This document shows, piece by piece, positions 40,901 through 56,400 of a DNA stretch of 64,000 bases (position 1 is its first letter; each line of letters starts with the position of its first letter). The notes under the pieces are model-generated. The model ran no database searches. It was given only the letters and a program-made list of their open reading frames with translations, and was not told the DNA's origin. The position numbers and the translations under genes were made by a program. The stretch is from Adineta steineri. Taxonomy: Eukaryota > Rotifera > Eurotatoria > Adinetida > Adinetidae. Where the stretch lies: NCBI GenBank assembly GCA_905250115.1, contig CAJNOI010000006.1, positions 1,159,526 through 1,223,525 on the forward strand, in the 5' to 3' direction.

Positions 40901-43900
40901 GTCAATGTTGTACCACCACCAGTTCCACCACGTGCTGGACTAACTGATGTAACACTTGCTGTTAAACTAGCTTGATAAGTATATGATGCACTTTGTGATA
41001 AGCTACCAACTGTAACTGTTAAACTGCATACTTTATCAGCGACTTGATATGTTGCTGCTGGTGTCACACAAGTTAATTGTGTATTAGATACAACAGATAC
41101 TGATTGACAAGCTGTATTGCATACTGTAACACTAATATTTGGTGTATTAAAACCATCACCAGTGACAGTTACTACTTGACCACCACCGAAACTACCTCGT
41201 GCTGGTGTTGCAATACTGACTTGTAAATTATATTGAAATTGATTAGTAGAAGCGGATACACCAGTTGATGAAACAGTAACAATAACTGGTTGACTTCCAG
41301 CTGGACTTGAATTAACTGTACATACGATTGATGTTGATGAAACACTAGTAATTGTACATATTGTACCACCAATTGTAACACTTGTTTGACCAGCAATAAA
41401 ATTTGAACCAGAAATAGTTAATGCTTGACCAACAGTTCCTGATGATGGACTAATAGATGAAATTGTTGGTGTAGAAGCTGCACTATATGTAAATGTATTT
41501 GAAGTTGGAAATGTTATACCATTTGAAACAATATTTATTGTAGCTGGTGATGCATTTGATCCTTTAGGTGGAACGACACATTGAACTTGACCTGGTGTTG
41601 TTGAAACAATTGTACATGGACTTGAACCAACAGTTATTTGCATATTGCTTGCTGAACGAGCAAATCCATTACCAGTAATAGTAATAGGAACACCACCATA
41701 CATACTGCCCGATGTTGGTGCAACATTAGCAATAGTTGCAGATGATATAAGACTTGCTGATGAGACAGTTTTTCCGATACCTAAAATAATTCGAAAAGCA
41801 AATAAAATATCTCTGTTTTCTTATTTTTAAAAACAAAACTATACCATTAATAGATGCAACAACTGGATATGTTCCAGCTGGAATGCTACCTATGTTGCAT
41901 GCAATTGTTGAATTTGTTACTGATGTTACAGTACATGATTCACCATTAATAGTTACATTAACATCTGATACAGATACCATATTTGTAGGATCTAAATTCT
42001 GACCATTTACAGTGATTGTTTGTGGAGCTGATATTGATGCTGGACTAACTGATACGAGAGATGGTGTTACACTTCGTGCCCATGTAAATCCACACGATCC
42101 TGCTGAGCATATAGCTTCGTTTGAACCAATTAATATTGTGATAGGAATTGTTTGATCGATATAATTTGATGGTGGTGCTTGAGTTATAAATTGAATTTGT
42201 GAATAAGTAATTGTTGCTGATGAAGTATATTCAATAGAACCAACAATAACACGTGTATCAGCTGGTGTAAAACCATCACCAGTTATTGTTACTAAAGTAC
42301 CACCAGAAGTTGAACCTAAATAAGTAAAAAACAAAAGAATAATTATTAAAAAAGTAATTCTTCTTATATATAAAAAATAATCAACCTTGTGTTGGTGATA
42401 CACCAGTAATTTGTGCTAGAAATTGAAATTCTAAAAGACCATCATTGCTGAAAAAGCCTTGACGAACTTGTCCGACATTGAAACTTTGATCTGATTTTGC
42501 ATTAAGAAATGAATTTGGACCAATTTGACAAGTAAGTTGTGTTGATGTTGCACTTGATATTGGACATTGATATGTTCCGATAAGAATCTCATTTTCACAT
42601 GATGTTGAACTAAAACCTGTTCCAGTAACTGTAATTGATGTTCCTGATGGACCATATGATGGTGAAATTGATGTTACAGTACCAATTGTACATGGTGTAA
42701 ATAAAAATTGTAATGCATTTGATGGAACTGTTTGTGAACATGAACTTGGATTAATTAATGAACTTGAACTACATGATGGTGTTGGTACAGTAGCTAAATA
42801 TTAGAAATAAAGAAAAAAAAGATTAGCTCAATTATTTATTGATGAACTTAAAAAATGTATACCTGTTGGTGTACAATAAAGTCGTTGACCAGTATAAGTT
42901 GGTGTTGGTGAACACCATAATTGAGTATCACTAACTGTTGTACATGCTGTATATACAACTGAATTGAATGTAAATGGAAAAGCACATGATTGAGCTAAAA
43001 CAAATTTCAAATAAAATAATTTATTTTAAAAAAGAAAATAAAATTTACCTGTATATGAACCAGATGTTACATTAACTGTAAGTGTTCGTGGTGCAGCAGC
43101 AACAACATTAATAACACCACGCATAGAAACTAAACCAGCTTGATCAACAGGTGGTGTATAATAATAATATGTTCCAACGGTTTGAAATTGATATATATAA
43201 GATCCTAAAATAAAATATAAATATTTCAACTATTAACTATAAAGTAAGCTTCTTTTACCAGATGCTGTAGCATTGCCAGAATCGAAACCACCACTTAATG
43301 GTGCTATTGTGGAACCATTTGCAACTTGTACAACCTTATAAGATAATGATGATAAAAGTGCTGATAAACCCCATTGCCATTCAACAACTGCACCTTGTTG
43401 TACAGTTGCATATATTGGTGACCATGCAAAACCATTACCATATGTAGGATCAACACCATTTGCTGATATAATAACGCGAGGAGCAGCAGCTTCTGTTTGA
43501 CAATGAATTTGATTTGGTTGTACAGATACAATATCACATGGTATTTGATTTGTACCATCTGTAAATGAAACGCCAGTTGAACTATCAAAACCTGCACCTT
43601 GTACATAAACATCACTTCCACCATATAATGAACCAATTTGTGGAGAAATAGTTTGAACATAGAAACGATATTCAATTTGAATAGCTGGACGTGCATAACC
43701 ATATGCAGTTGAAACTTGAACTGGATAAATACCAGGTGCTAATGATGGTAAAACAGCTACAATTTGAGTTGATGTTAATGATTGAATAGTTGCTTTTGTT
43801 GTACCAATATAGACGGCTACTGAACTAGTACCAAAATTTGTACCAGTTATTGTTAATTGACCATTAGCCATTGTTACAACACTAGGACTTGATGTTGTTA

Positions 43901-46900
43901 TTGAAGGTGTATTAGTAACATCATAAGTGAATTGAGTTGTTGATGTTGCTGTAGATGAACCAGATGTGACAACAACTGCTGCTTGAATGTTACTAACAGC
44001 TGTTGTAGGTGGTACAGTACATGTTATAAGTGAAAAACTAGATACTATTGGATTTGTACATAAATTACCACCGACTGTAACTGATGAAGATGATGTAAAT
44101 CCTATTCCAGTTACATTTAATGTCATACCACCACCTAAAATTTAATAAAAATTAATATTTTTTAATTTAATTTTATAGATAAAATTCGACAGACCTGCTC
44201 CTCCTTGTATTGGAGTAATTGATGTAACTTGAAGTGGAACATTTACTGAAAAACTTGATGTACCTGTTGCTAAACCTTTAGCAGCAACATTAACTTGAAC
44301 ACTATAAGCACCTGCTGGAGCAGCAGCAATTGTACATGTAAGAGATGATGTTGTAGCAGATAAAACTGTACATGTACCAGATGTTCCAATAGTAACATTA
44401 TTTTCGCTTGGTGTTGTACTAAAACCAGAACCTGTAATTGTTAATGTCATAGTATTTTGTGTGATTGATGTAACCGTTGGAGTTTGTGCTTGTAACCATT
44501 GGTAATCACAAGTATTTGCACCTGTACAATGTGATGGATAACCGCCAACAAAAACTTCAATCTTTGAAATAAAATAATTATTAATAAAAAATTTTTATCA
44601 TTAAAAATTGATGTTATTTACTTGTGGATTAGTTTGATAGGTACGTGTTAAATCTCCTGATAATGGATTGAAAAGAACACCACCAGCTTGTACAATTGAT
44701 GCTGTTACTGTTGTACCAGATGGTAGAATCGAACCAGCATTTGCAGTTGAAATAGCTGTTTTTTGTCCACCATTAGCAATCCATTCAATTGTATATATAT
44801 ATCCTGTACAATCACCTGTACGTTTTATATTTAGAAATCCAAAATCAGATGATGATTGTAATCGATTAGCTAAATCTAATGGTAAAATATCAACTGGTAT
44901 TGATGCATATGTCAGTCCATTAAATACAAGATCAAATGTTCCATTTGCAGCATCAGATGCTGTTGCTAAACGAGTTACTGTTGTACCCTATATGATATAA
45001 ATTATATAATTATTATTAATTATAAGAAGAAAAATAAATTTACCGATGATGGCCATGGTACAAATTTTGTTGGTTTATCGCAAGTAGTATATCGAAAACT
45101 AACTGTAATTGGTGAACTACCAGCAGGATATGTCACTCGAAATGTATTGTATGCTAATTGATGATTAGGATAAAGTCTTCGAACACCTTCAATTGATGAA
45201 CTATTACATTGATATGTAATATTACTGCTATCAGCACAAACAGGTAAATTATTATTATTATTTAAAGTACATGCTGAAAATCTTGTATTATTAAAATAAA
45301 ATGGAAAAACACAGGATGGATTAGCTGTTTTATCAATTGAAGTTGAACCTGTATTTTCATAAGCATTTGGTAATGCTGTACGAAGTGAGATAACATCAAG
45401 AAATATTCCATTTCTAATATTTTTATCAAGCCATGCTTGTGTAATAATAAATGACGAAACAGTTGAATCAATTATACCTTGTGATAAAAGATTTGCTTGA
45501 AGATCAACACATGTATAATGCCAAAATTTATCAGCTTGTAATGAAATTGGTATTGATGCCCAGATTGTTGTTAATGTATTACCATTTGTTTGTAAACCAA
45601 GACCCAATGATGTAACATATGTATTAGTAAGACGATATGCAAAACATAAATAATTTCCATTTAGTGTATTTCCATAAAGTAATGAATTACCATTATATGA
45701 ACATTTTCCACAGAATGCACTTGTTGTTATTGGTGTTTCATCATAAACACAATTTGATTCAAAATCTTGTAAGTATAAAACTGATTGATCGTATGTAGCA
45801 TTACTGATTGATGGTGGACATTGAATACTAAATAAATTATTTATTTCTTTGGAAACTACATTTTGTGTTGTAGATGCATCACTAAAATTAAGATAGTTTG
45901 TTAATTGCCCGTCTAATTCAAGTGCCATTAATGTGCCAGAATCAACACCTTGAGTAGTTTCAATTATAATTGGTGTATTGGTTGATGTTGATACACATGT
46001 TAACAATGGAACATTACCCATTACATCTGGAAATGTTACTATATAAAGTGTACTAGTTGCTGTAACTGTTACTGATAATGGATAAATTGATGGTAAATCA
46101 TTCAATGCTGCTTGAACAGCTGATGCTGATGGTCGACCAGTTAGAACAGCTTAAATATTCATTAAATATAGTTTAATAAAAAAAAACGAATAAGTATATA
46201 TATATATATTTATACCTGTATAAACACCACGAAAACCAATTTGAAATGTTGAAACATCAACTTGTACTGATTGAACTTCAGATACTCCACTTGTTGGACT
46301 TACTGTGAAAGCAATTTGCTAAATTTTTAAAAGAAAAAAAAATTTTTTATTTCAAAATAAATATTATTCCCTTATACCTGTTGTTCAGATATAGCACTAG
46401 AATCAACAGTAATACGTTGAATTTCATTTAATACTAAACTTGATGGTGATGCTGTTAATTTTGTTTCATGCATACGTGCTTGAACACCTAATCGTAAGTT
46501 TCCATTTGGTCGTGAACCAACAGCAAATAAATAATAACTATTGAAAAAGAAAATTAAATATTGAAATTATTTATCTTTATTTTAATAGTTCTTACTTGGT
46601 ATTGTTATTTAATAAGATTGTTGCTGATTGATTACTAGTTGCTGAAGCAATAAGTAATTTATTAGTTGGATTATCATCTGAACTAACATATAAAGCACCA
46701 GCACCATTTGTATCCAAAATAAATGTAAAATTAGCTGTTTTAAGTACGCGAACAAAACCGATAAGCCAAGCTGTTTCAGCTGATAATGAACTTGATACAT
46801 ATAAAGCATCATCAGTCCAAGTGGGACTACCAGTTGGTGTTGGTGGACTTCCACTTGATAATGTAGCCTAAATATAGAAAATAAATAAAATTGTTTAGAT

Positions 46901-49208
46901 GAGAAAAAAAAATTATTTACCTGTGAATTAGAACCTGATGTAGAATAGAGTTGTAAACCACGACCACCTAAATACAAATAAAAATTGAAGTGAAAAAAAC
47001 ACAATTTTATTCAATTTCAATCAAACCTTGATATCGACTTTGACTTCCTGTTGGTGCAGCTGGTGTTTGACATTGAATTGTTGTTTGTGTTGAACCAAGA
47101 ACTGTACATGGTTGTCCACCGACGTTGACCTCTATTGGATATTGTGTACTATCACTGAAATAATTACCATTAATTGTTACTGTTGTACCACCAGCTGTAC
47201 TACCCGTGCTTGGGGATACACTTGAAATAACTAAAAAAAAGAATTTTATTTTCAATTTATAATATATGAAATAAACAAACCAGCATAGCTTTGAAATGTG
47301 TAGAAAGTTTCATCTGCTGATACTCGATATAAACTTGGATCAACTAATGCACGACCAAATTCATTTGTAACAAGCATACTGACATTGAATAAACCTATTT
47401 TTATTCATTTTTTATAGTTAATACGTAAGAAGAAGACAAAAATTTTTATTACATACCAACTTCTGTTCCTTCAAAATTACATTCAAGTCCTGTATCGTTT
47501 ACTGCTGCATAGCTAATTAATTTTAGAAAAAGAAAAGAAAATATTCTAGTCAAAAATCTCTAAATAAAAGACTTACATAACGCCAGTATTTTGATTGATA
47601 ACATTACAGAGATGACCACCCATATAGATACTAAAGAGATATGTAAATAATTTGACCAATATATAGAAAAAAAACAAGTAATATTTACCGAGAAATAAGT
47701 GCATTGTCATCTTGAGCACAACCAACAACATCTCGTGAATAACATGCTGTTTCGAAATTACCAGTTAATGTAACTAATGAATTTGGTGTTCCTGTTTGTG
47801 GTGTAATACCAGTAATAGTTGGTGTTTGACTTGGCATTGATGCAAAGATAGCATGAGTTGGATCATAATATTGATAGAGTGGAATTAAATTACCATTGAC
47901 ATAAACTCGAATTTGATAAACACTTTCAGGTAAAACTGGTGCATAACAAGTTAATTGTGTAGTTGTTGTTTTATCGTTATGCATTTCACAATCATATACT
48001 GTATAACCATCAACTAATTGTACTGTGTTTGCACTTGATGATGCTGGAACTGAACTGAAACTGTTTTCTGCAAATCGATTACCATAGATCCATACTAAAG
48101 TACCACCTTGTGTACTACCGCCATTCTGTCCATAATAACCAGCTTTGCGAACGGTTGCATAAGTAACCATAGCATCAGTAGGTACTAAAGAAAAAAAATT
48201 AATATATATACATATACATGTATAATCTTGCGTAGATTAATTATCTTACCATTACAGAACGACCATGCACTTGCATTGTTATTGGAATCAATAGCAATAG
48301 CACATTGTGGTTGGTAGTTAGCATTATTTGGTCCTTGAACGGTACAGGTTGTATATGTAACCTACAATATATATATTGAATAAGTAAGATGAATACAAAA
48401 TAAAGTCTTGTATAAATAACTACTAATATACATATATCGATATTGTACTCAAGAAAATATACAAGTAAATTAAAATGTGTTATAAAGATTGTATTTCAAA
48501 ACAACAAAAGAGATTGCTAGTCAACGATTTATTCTAGAAAAAATATTATTTGTAGACTAATAATATATGGCATTACAAACTCACTTTCAGACATAAACTC
48601 ATTAATAGAGTCACTTTTTATTCAAATAAATAGCTATCCTAAGGAATCGTTCTGTATTCAGAGTAAAAATCAATATTTCAACACTCCCTCAAAGAATGAC
48701 GTTTTACTCGTAAACTTGTAAATTCTAAATATATATAATACTAGCAGAAAAGATTTTAAATAAATCTATAGAAATCCAGATCATGTCAGATATTTTAAAA
48801 CTTTTTATTAGTTTAAATACTCAATGCATGATTTTTTTATTAAAGAAGATCAATATTTCATCTCCGTATCTTTTCGAGTTGGAATATATTTCATTTATAT
48901 AACTTACTCCGTTATAACCGAATGGAAAAACACATGTCGAGCCACTTGTAGTAGTCACTATTGAAAAAAAAACATATGGTTTAAAATATTCTCGTAATAT
49001 AATCTAAAATATTCTTACCGGGACACATTGTTGGAGGATTGGCCGAATTTGCTTCGAAAACTGGGTCCCACATGTATGAACATGTTTGACTATCTATAAT
49101 AGAATAATAATTAAGAATAAATAATACTTTAAACTAGAACATACTTGTTAATTCTGCTGTAAGCGATAGCAGAATAACCGCCGTAATAAAACTTTTGGAT
49201 TGAAACAT
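31931..49208 (-). CDS. PKHD1L1: Fibrocystin-L-like giant receptor (PKHD1L1 family)
   Basis: This is a very large gene with about 40 exons and mostly 50-60 bp introns. It starts at ATG 49208 with a signal peptide (MFQSKSFITAVILLSLTAEL). Domains in order: an FN2-like module (CVFPFGYNG ... WSFC, 48970-48245, split by a roughly 530-bp intron). IPT/TIG domains follow (48170-47685; ISSVSPSTGSTAGGTTVTI at 47255). Next come a PA14 domain (46860-46380) and a second FN2-like module near 45320. A run of IPT domains covers about 44450-40690 with a third FN2-like module near 42990. Then come a G8 domain (40660-40340), a parallel beta-helix region with a second G8 near 37570-37250, and a long extracellular part. 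It ends with one membrane helix (AGAIAGIVVAAIVVVAAAAA, near 32280) and a short cytosolic tail. Domain order and size fit fibrocystin-L, a ciliary/stereociliary surface protein in vertebrates. FN2 modules are not part of the usual family layout. Confidence 0.85.
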
Positions 49209-52200
49209 TACGAATGTAATGTTCTTGAACTCCCCTGTTTAACTAAAGCTATCAATATGAAAGTTTACTTGAATTTATATACCTTGCTACTATTGTTTTC
49301 TTCTTTCTCTCTCTCTCTCTCCCTTTTTTTCATGTAGGAGGCGTCTCGAACTTACAATTTTATTAAAAAGCACTTATATGTCTTTTACTTTTTTTATTTT
49401 GTATTTTTTTGCGAATTAAGTATGTTCAAAAACAACTGTAAAATACACATAATTCAAAAGTATTCACTTGTTGTTTTTTGCTTTAAGATTCCAAGTAAAA
49501 AAATACGAATATCTACAAAAAAATTCAAAAGTAGAAAAACATTTTTTTTTCATAATGATTGTTTTGAAATGAATGACATAGATGTTCTTGGAATATTTTT
49601 AATACATTTACAAATAAAAAATGATATATATGCGTAATTTGAGTACATTTATACATTTTATCTGAGATATTTATTTATTTTCATCTGAATTAGTATAAGT
49701 AACTAGCTTGCATATTGATTTTAGAATATTTATTGCGTTGATTTTTGAATTCTAGAATATGCGCTTTTCTAATAAATAAAGATCAATACTGTGCTTTTTC
49801 AATGCTTCCTTTAATAAATCATCTCTATTTATTCGTCGAAATTAACTTTTGTTTATTATTGAACTCTTACAAAAAACAGTGCAGTTGCAAGACTTTTTTT
49901 TTAAATATTATTGATAATATTGCACAAGATGTACTTTTTTTACATGAACCCAAATCATGTGATGCTTTTTTTGAAATTTGACATTAAAAAATGTAATAAT
50001 GTTTCTATTTGAAGGGTTAACTTTAACTTATATGTACAGTAAGAACGAAGAAAAACATGTACGGATCAAAAAATTTCGAGGTAAAAAAAACAATACGACG
50101 CCATCAATGTTTTGTTTGATTGAAATCTTTTTCGTACATATTATTTTTCTTCTTCATGTATGAAGTATTTTAAAAAATGAAGATAAATATTTTTTTTCAT
50201 ATTACTGATTCTAATGATTCATTTTATATTATGAAAAAGAAATAAGAGTAATGAAACCAAAGTTCATCTTTTCGTCATGAATATTTTTGTGATATTTCAA
50301 CATTCGCATTCTTTCGAATCGAATAATTATGTTTATTCATAGAGAATTAATAAAAGTAAAATTAATTGAAATAAGAAATAATTCAATATTGATAGATTAT
50401 TTCAGTGGCTTCATCTAATTTTCTGTCGCAAATAAAATGATAAAAATAAAAAATATTCTAATGCAAATTTTTTTAATAAAATTTCTGCAGTCAATAAAAA
50501 AAATCGCAATTATCTAGTTCTGGAATGTAACTATTATTTTTATTCAGAATCAGAGTTTTTGCAATCATTGAAAGTAAGACTGTTTTTTCTAAATGCTGTA
50601 AACCTTCATTTAATACACTTTGTAGTATAAGTTGTTGTTGAGTTTAAGATAAGTTTTCTTTCGCAACAGTTCTTATGTATTTAACGAAAGTTTGATTTTC
50701 ATCACAAAATTTTAAGTAAACATAAGTAACGATGATTCTCATTATAGATGACCTTTATATAACCTCATGAGTGGGTACCCGAAAAAAAATATAATTCGGT
50801 ACAGGTCTTCTCTAGTTAATAAACAACGCAATACTTCGAAAATAAGTTTATGTTTACTTTGTTTTTTAAATACTGTCAAGTGTATGATAATGAAAACTTA
50901 GTAAGACGAAAAAATAATAAAAAATGAATACTTAACGGTAAAATTAGAACAAGAATTCATGATGAATTTAATCAGTCAAAGAAAGACGTTTGATCATGAG
51001 TTTAAACACGCAAGGTATTCGAAAAAAAATTGATTTTTGCTTCGTCATTGCTTTTAAAATTCTATAAGTAAGTATAAAAAGAACTGTTTACATAATTGAT
51101 GATATCTTTTTACTTTTTTATATATGCATTTTGAGTACATTTTTATATTCATGTATTGAAGTATAGATCTGACATTTATGTTAATCAATATAGTTAAAGT
51201 TGGAAAAAACATTCATAATGAAGTTTGTTTTTTATTCAAGTATGAGCGAATAAATAATATACTCGATTTTAATATATTTATTTAGGGCTGATCGAAAGTT
51301 TTAATAGCAGCTATATTACTTATCCGTATAGTAAGTCTTATGAAACTTTCTTCATACTATTTGGTCATGCTTCACCTAATGTTACAGTAGTAAATTTTTG
51401 ATAAAATCTGTTTTCATATGATATGTACCAGTTATAATAATGTTCATTAAGTAAATATTTTTTTGATAGAAAAAAGATAGAGAACTGCAATTTGCATCGT
51501 TCGAAAGAGGTAATACAGGTGTATTGAATCTTTTATTATAGATTGGCGGTATGAATTTTTAAAAACTTTCAATCGATCCTTTTGTAAACAAAACTACTCT
51601 ATAAGTTATTTATACCAAATTCTCAATTGTCAAATATGTATTCAAGTCGCCAATGGAAGACCTATAGAACTATGGGAGATTCGTTTGTTTTGAATTAATT
51701 ACTCTAGAGGTATGAATATTCTGATCGAAGCTCTAAGTAATCTTCGGTGGTAGCTTGTGTAAAAAAACAATTTTTTGCATAATTGATTAAACAAAACTAA
51801 GACAATATACTAAGGAAAACGCATAATAGACGATTTGATTCATCTGTATCGTCTTTTTAAAACGATGGATTTACTCAATAACTATTAGTATAACTGCCAC
51901 ATACTGTAGAAAAATAGATCTTATCAAAAATTTATTACTATAATATTAAGTGAAGTATGATTAAATAGTATAGAAAAAAGAGGATTGTTTTCTCCAGTAT
52001 ACTATATAAAGGTAAAAAGTTTCTTAAGATTTACTATACAGCTAAGTAATATCGTTATCAAAATTTTTAGTTAATCCTAAGTATAATTAGGAAAATAATC
52101 TAGAATTATTATTGTTATAAAGAACAAGCGATTTTTAAGACAATGAGTAAAATAAGTGTTAGTGGGTGGTATAGTGTAAAGATTAAACTCTTGATTATTG

Positions 52201-53425
52201 AAAAAATAAGTTTTTATATAATCGTATAATATTAAAAGCCTCTTTTTATAATATAAATCTATTAATATAGACATTGAAATATTAGTAACGAAATAGATTT
52301 TTAAAGACAACTATTTAAAACAAAATAAATTGGTGCATGTCATCATCTTTTTTCGTTTGATTATCTATAGTTATCATCATGTCAATATAATTAACTCTAC
52401 TTTATTTGATAGACATATATAATCTCAGCTTAACTGATGAATACATATGCTTATTGTAAGAGTTTATTGATCTATATGTATCGACAAATACTAGAATTTT
52501 CTAGTACTCAAAATCAAATATGTATTTTATCATGTTAAATACGATACCAATCGACATGTTCTAAGTGTTATTTGATACTATGCTCAAAAAGTACTTGAAG
52601 ACAGCTGACATAATTTCTTCTCATCAAGTTGAAGGTGAAAGCAAAAGGTTATTAGGATACTATAATCAAAAACTGTTTATATCAATTTATTCATCTCTTC
52701 ATTTGACTCAGATCTACTTTTTCCGATCATATAACCTAAATATATTAACCTAAAGATACAAAGAACTTTGTAGAATGATATTTTCCATATCAAATCTGAA
52801 CAGAAAAAATTCAGTAATGTTTTATAGTTATACTATTAATCATCTGAAAAATATTCATATTTGATATTTAGTCATTTATACTTTTTTTAGATTTATCTGG
52901 ATTTTTCTCATGAAATTCTGCTATATATTTTATCATTAGATTCAAATCATTAAACTGAAAGCATCTACACATCTTAAGGGTGGTTATGAACAACAGCAAC
53001 ATTCATCACATGATACTAGTTAAAGGCGAATATTAATTCTTTTGAATCATGTTCTTTTCAAGCACAACTAATGTATTACATTCTTATGAAAGATTAATCG
53101 TAATAGCATTTTTATTAATGTCGCAAATTGAAATGACTACAAACGACCTCTACAGAAATTATAATAATTATTCACGTTGAAAAAGAAATTCATTTAAATA
53201 TATATTATCTTTCAACTCTTATTTAAAAAAATTATATCAACATATTATTTTCAAGATAAATTTTATGCCTATCTGTTAATTTCTATTAGCAACCGTAAGT
53301 AATATGGTTGAAACGTCAAATAGAATCTCTTGTGGTATAGACTGCCTGAATCGTTTTTATTTCATTATCAAAGAAAAGAAAGTATTTTTCTTTTCTTTTT
53401 TTTATCAAATCACTTAAAATCAAAT
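49209..53425. other. Long intergenic region, no gene found
   Basis: About 4.2 kb lies between the divergent PKHD1L1-like and CEP89-like genes, so both promoters are at its ends. A CT microsatellite runs from about 49303 to 49320, close to the PKHD1L1-like start. Open frames at 49422-50163, 52077-52310 and 52565-52753 are Phe/Ile/Lys-rich and lack motifs or splice partners. No RNA gene is seen. Confidence 0.5.
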
Positions 53426-56400
53426 ATGAAAACAAAAGATGGTAAAAAGACAAAATCCGTATGTATAATAATAGACTCTTCAAAATTAATTCAAAATATT
53501 TTGTTTTGATATCTTATTCATAGCAACTATACAGTCATATTGCTTCCGCAATCATTCCATCGGCAAGTATTATCGCTGTACCATCTGTTGCACAATATTT
53601 TCCTCAACAAAAAAGTCAGGGAGATGAAGAATGGGGTCCATTAGCATCAACTCTTTTACGTGCTTCTTCTATAAATCAATTACTTATTCAACCATCAACA
53701 ACTATTAATAGAAAACAAGAAAATGTTTCTCCTCGTCCTTCGCCAAGAACGACTCTGGGACGTATGGATGCAAGTACCGACGAGGATGAAAGGTATCTAT
53801 ATATTATTTTTAATAAGTTTTCATTTGATGACTATATTTTTCTATAGTGATGAAGAAGGACAAAAACAAAAACATCGAAAATCATCTCGTACTTCTCTTG
53901 TAAAAAATGTAAAGTAGAATAATTATAATTTCAAAATATTTTATATATGTAAAAGATTTTATTTTGTAGAATACATCTCGATCAGCATCATTATCAGACG
54001 CTGAAAAACGATTGTTTGGTCATGTTGATGATGATGATGATGAAGGTAATGTCCTTGAAAGAATGAATAGGATTTTTTTCTTCTTCTGTCTCATGTAAAT
54101 CAATAGAATCAACAACCACTGCTCACTCAGATCCTAAAAAAGCACTTACTGCTGAATTATCACGATCAGTAGATGTATGTTAAATATTGAACTAAATTCA
54201 AATAAAATCCTTGTCTATATAAATAGGAAAAAACTCCAAAACGAACAGCGATTTCTCCATTAGTTTTCAGTCCTGTACAAAGTCAAGCAGAACCAAACTC
54301 ACGTAGAGGTGGTACTGGTGCGATGGTAAGCTCGTTTTGAATTAATCTCATCTTTCAAAAAAAAATTTAATCTATTCTAAAGAACCCTGGTGCAGAATCA
54401 AAATCAATAACAACTGCACGTTCATCTCTTAATGATACAACAAGTGTACCAGTCAGTGCTCGATCTGTGTCATTTAAAGAACCAGTGGCTTATGAAAAAG
54501 ATGAAACACCATCATCGAAATCTCAAGATTCAACAACTGTTCTTGAAACTAATAGAAAATCTGTATTAGATAAACTTGGTATTTCTTGTTTTAATTATTT
54601 TTATTATAATTATTTTAATATAAAATTCAATAGTTTTACCACCACCTGAAGATTATCAACAAAATGTTAATGACCTTGAACATCGCAATCAATTATTAAA
54701 CGATGAAATTCAACAAGTTCGATCAAATAATCGAGTAAATAGAATATTTATTTTTTAAAATATACTATTAATCATAGAATAAATCTAGAATCTTCAAAAA
54801 CAATATGAAGAATTACTTGATCGATTACAAACATCTCAAAAACTTTCACAACGAGAATTAAGTGATTTATTAAAACAATCTGGACGTGGTAAATTGATAT
54901 TTATTTGATTATCTATATTTATTTATTTGTCGTTAGATCAAACAAAAGGTTTAGAAGATTTAAATACAACATTACAAAATCGATGTGATCAATTACAAAA
55001 TGAATTAACTGCTATGAAAGATCGATATGCACAAGGTTTGTTATTAAAAAAAATCAAATAAAACATTCTATTTAATTTTTTAGATCAAAATCATTCGAAT
55101 ACACGAGAACTTAAAAATGAAAATCATTTTCTTAAAGATTATATTCATCGTTTGAATGTTGCCTCAAGTGAATATCAAACGACACATCCACCAAAAACTT
55201 TACAAACAGATATGAATGTAAGTAATTGTATATTTAATTAAAATTATAAAAAAAAGAAAAAAGATTGAGTCAGAATTCGATTCATTTTATACGTATGTAA
55301 AATATATTGATTATGAAAGAAAAGTTATTGAGTATATGAACAATCGAAAAAAGTTAAATCGATTCAAGTGTTTTTGTAAAAGCAACGAAAAAAAAACGTC
55401 ATACAATATTCTCGGCATTGTCTTCTTTTCTTTCGAAGATTATATCATTGCATTTTACTATCGATTAAGAATGAATAATGTTTTATTTGTATATATTGGT
55501 AAGCCTTCTATACATTTCATTCTGTAGTTTATGTAAATAACTTACTAAATTCAATTTATTTTTAAATATCAAGTTTGTTGTAGAAATTTCAGTATTTAGA
55601 ATTGACTAAATTAAATTAGATTTTATTGTAGTATGTAGAATAATTATTAATTACAGATAATATAATAAGAAACTTCGGTTACATATATATATACTACTTT
55701 AGATATGAATTTATTACAGACTACAATAAGCTCGACAGTGGACAACTGTATGCGTTAATTTATATTCAGATTCGATTTGTATTTAACTTCGAATCTATAC
55801 GAAACTTTGAGAGAGATCTAACATTAAGAAATTATTTTTGATAACAAGTTTGTTTTTAAAAATAATTCAAATTTTGATTTTTACATGTACACAGTAAGTG
55901 CTAAATATTGGTGACAAAGACTTAAATCTAAGTGTAAAAATTCTACTTTTATCCTGTTTAAATTAGAAGATATTCTTAAATAACTTTTTTTTATGTTAAC
56001 AGAAAGAACAACGTAAAATGCAAGCTCTACCAATGAAAGGACCATCACCAATTTGGCTGGTATGATTTGTTTTTTTTGTCGAAATATATTTTTATTTTAT
56101 CTCGAATTATATTCATACATTTTAGCTTAATCAAAAATTTCTTGCACCACTTTTTGTTTGTTATGATGAAAAATTATTTGAAAAAGATGCATTCATTAAA
56201 AAACTTCAAGTAAGAAATAATTAAACGATTATACAAAATAAAATTTATACTATATTTTTAGACACAACTTAATGAATTACATGATCAAGTTAAAATAATT
56301 ACAAATGAAAATATTTCATTACATGAACGTCTTGCTCGATCAACACTATCGGAAAAAAACGATCCACATATATCTGATATGTAAAATTAAATAGCTTCGT

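Noticed and set aside
43304-43702. 132-residue frame overlapping the PKHD1L1-like exon
   Set aside because: It is a Val/Leu/His/Gln-rich shadow in an alternative frame of a long exon encoding clear IPT/TIG domains.
49422-50163. Cluster of three short plus-strand frames in the 49-53 kb gap
   Set aside because: They show Phe/Ile/Lys-rich composition, no conserved motif, and no sensible splice joins between them.
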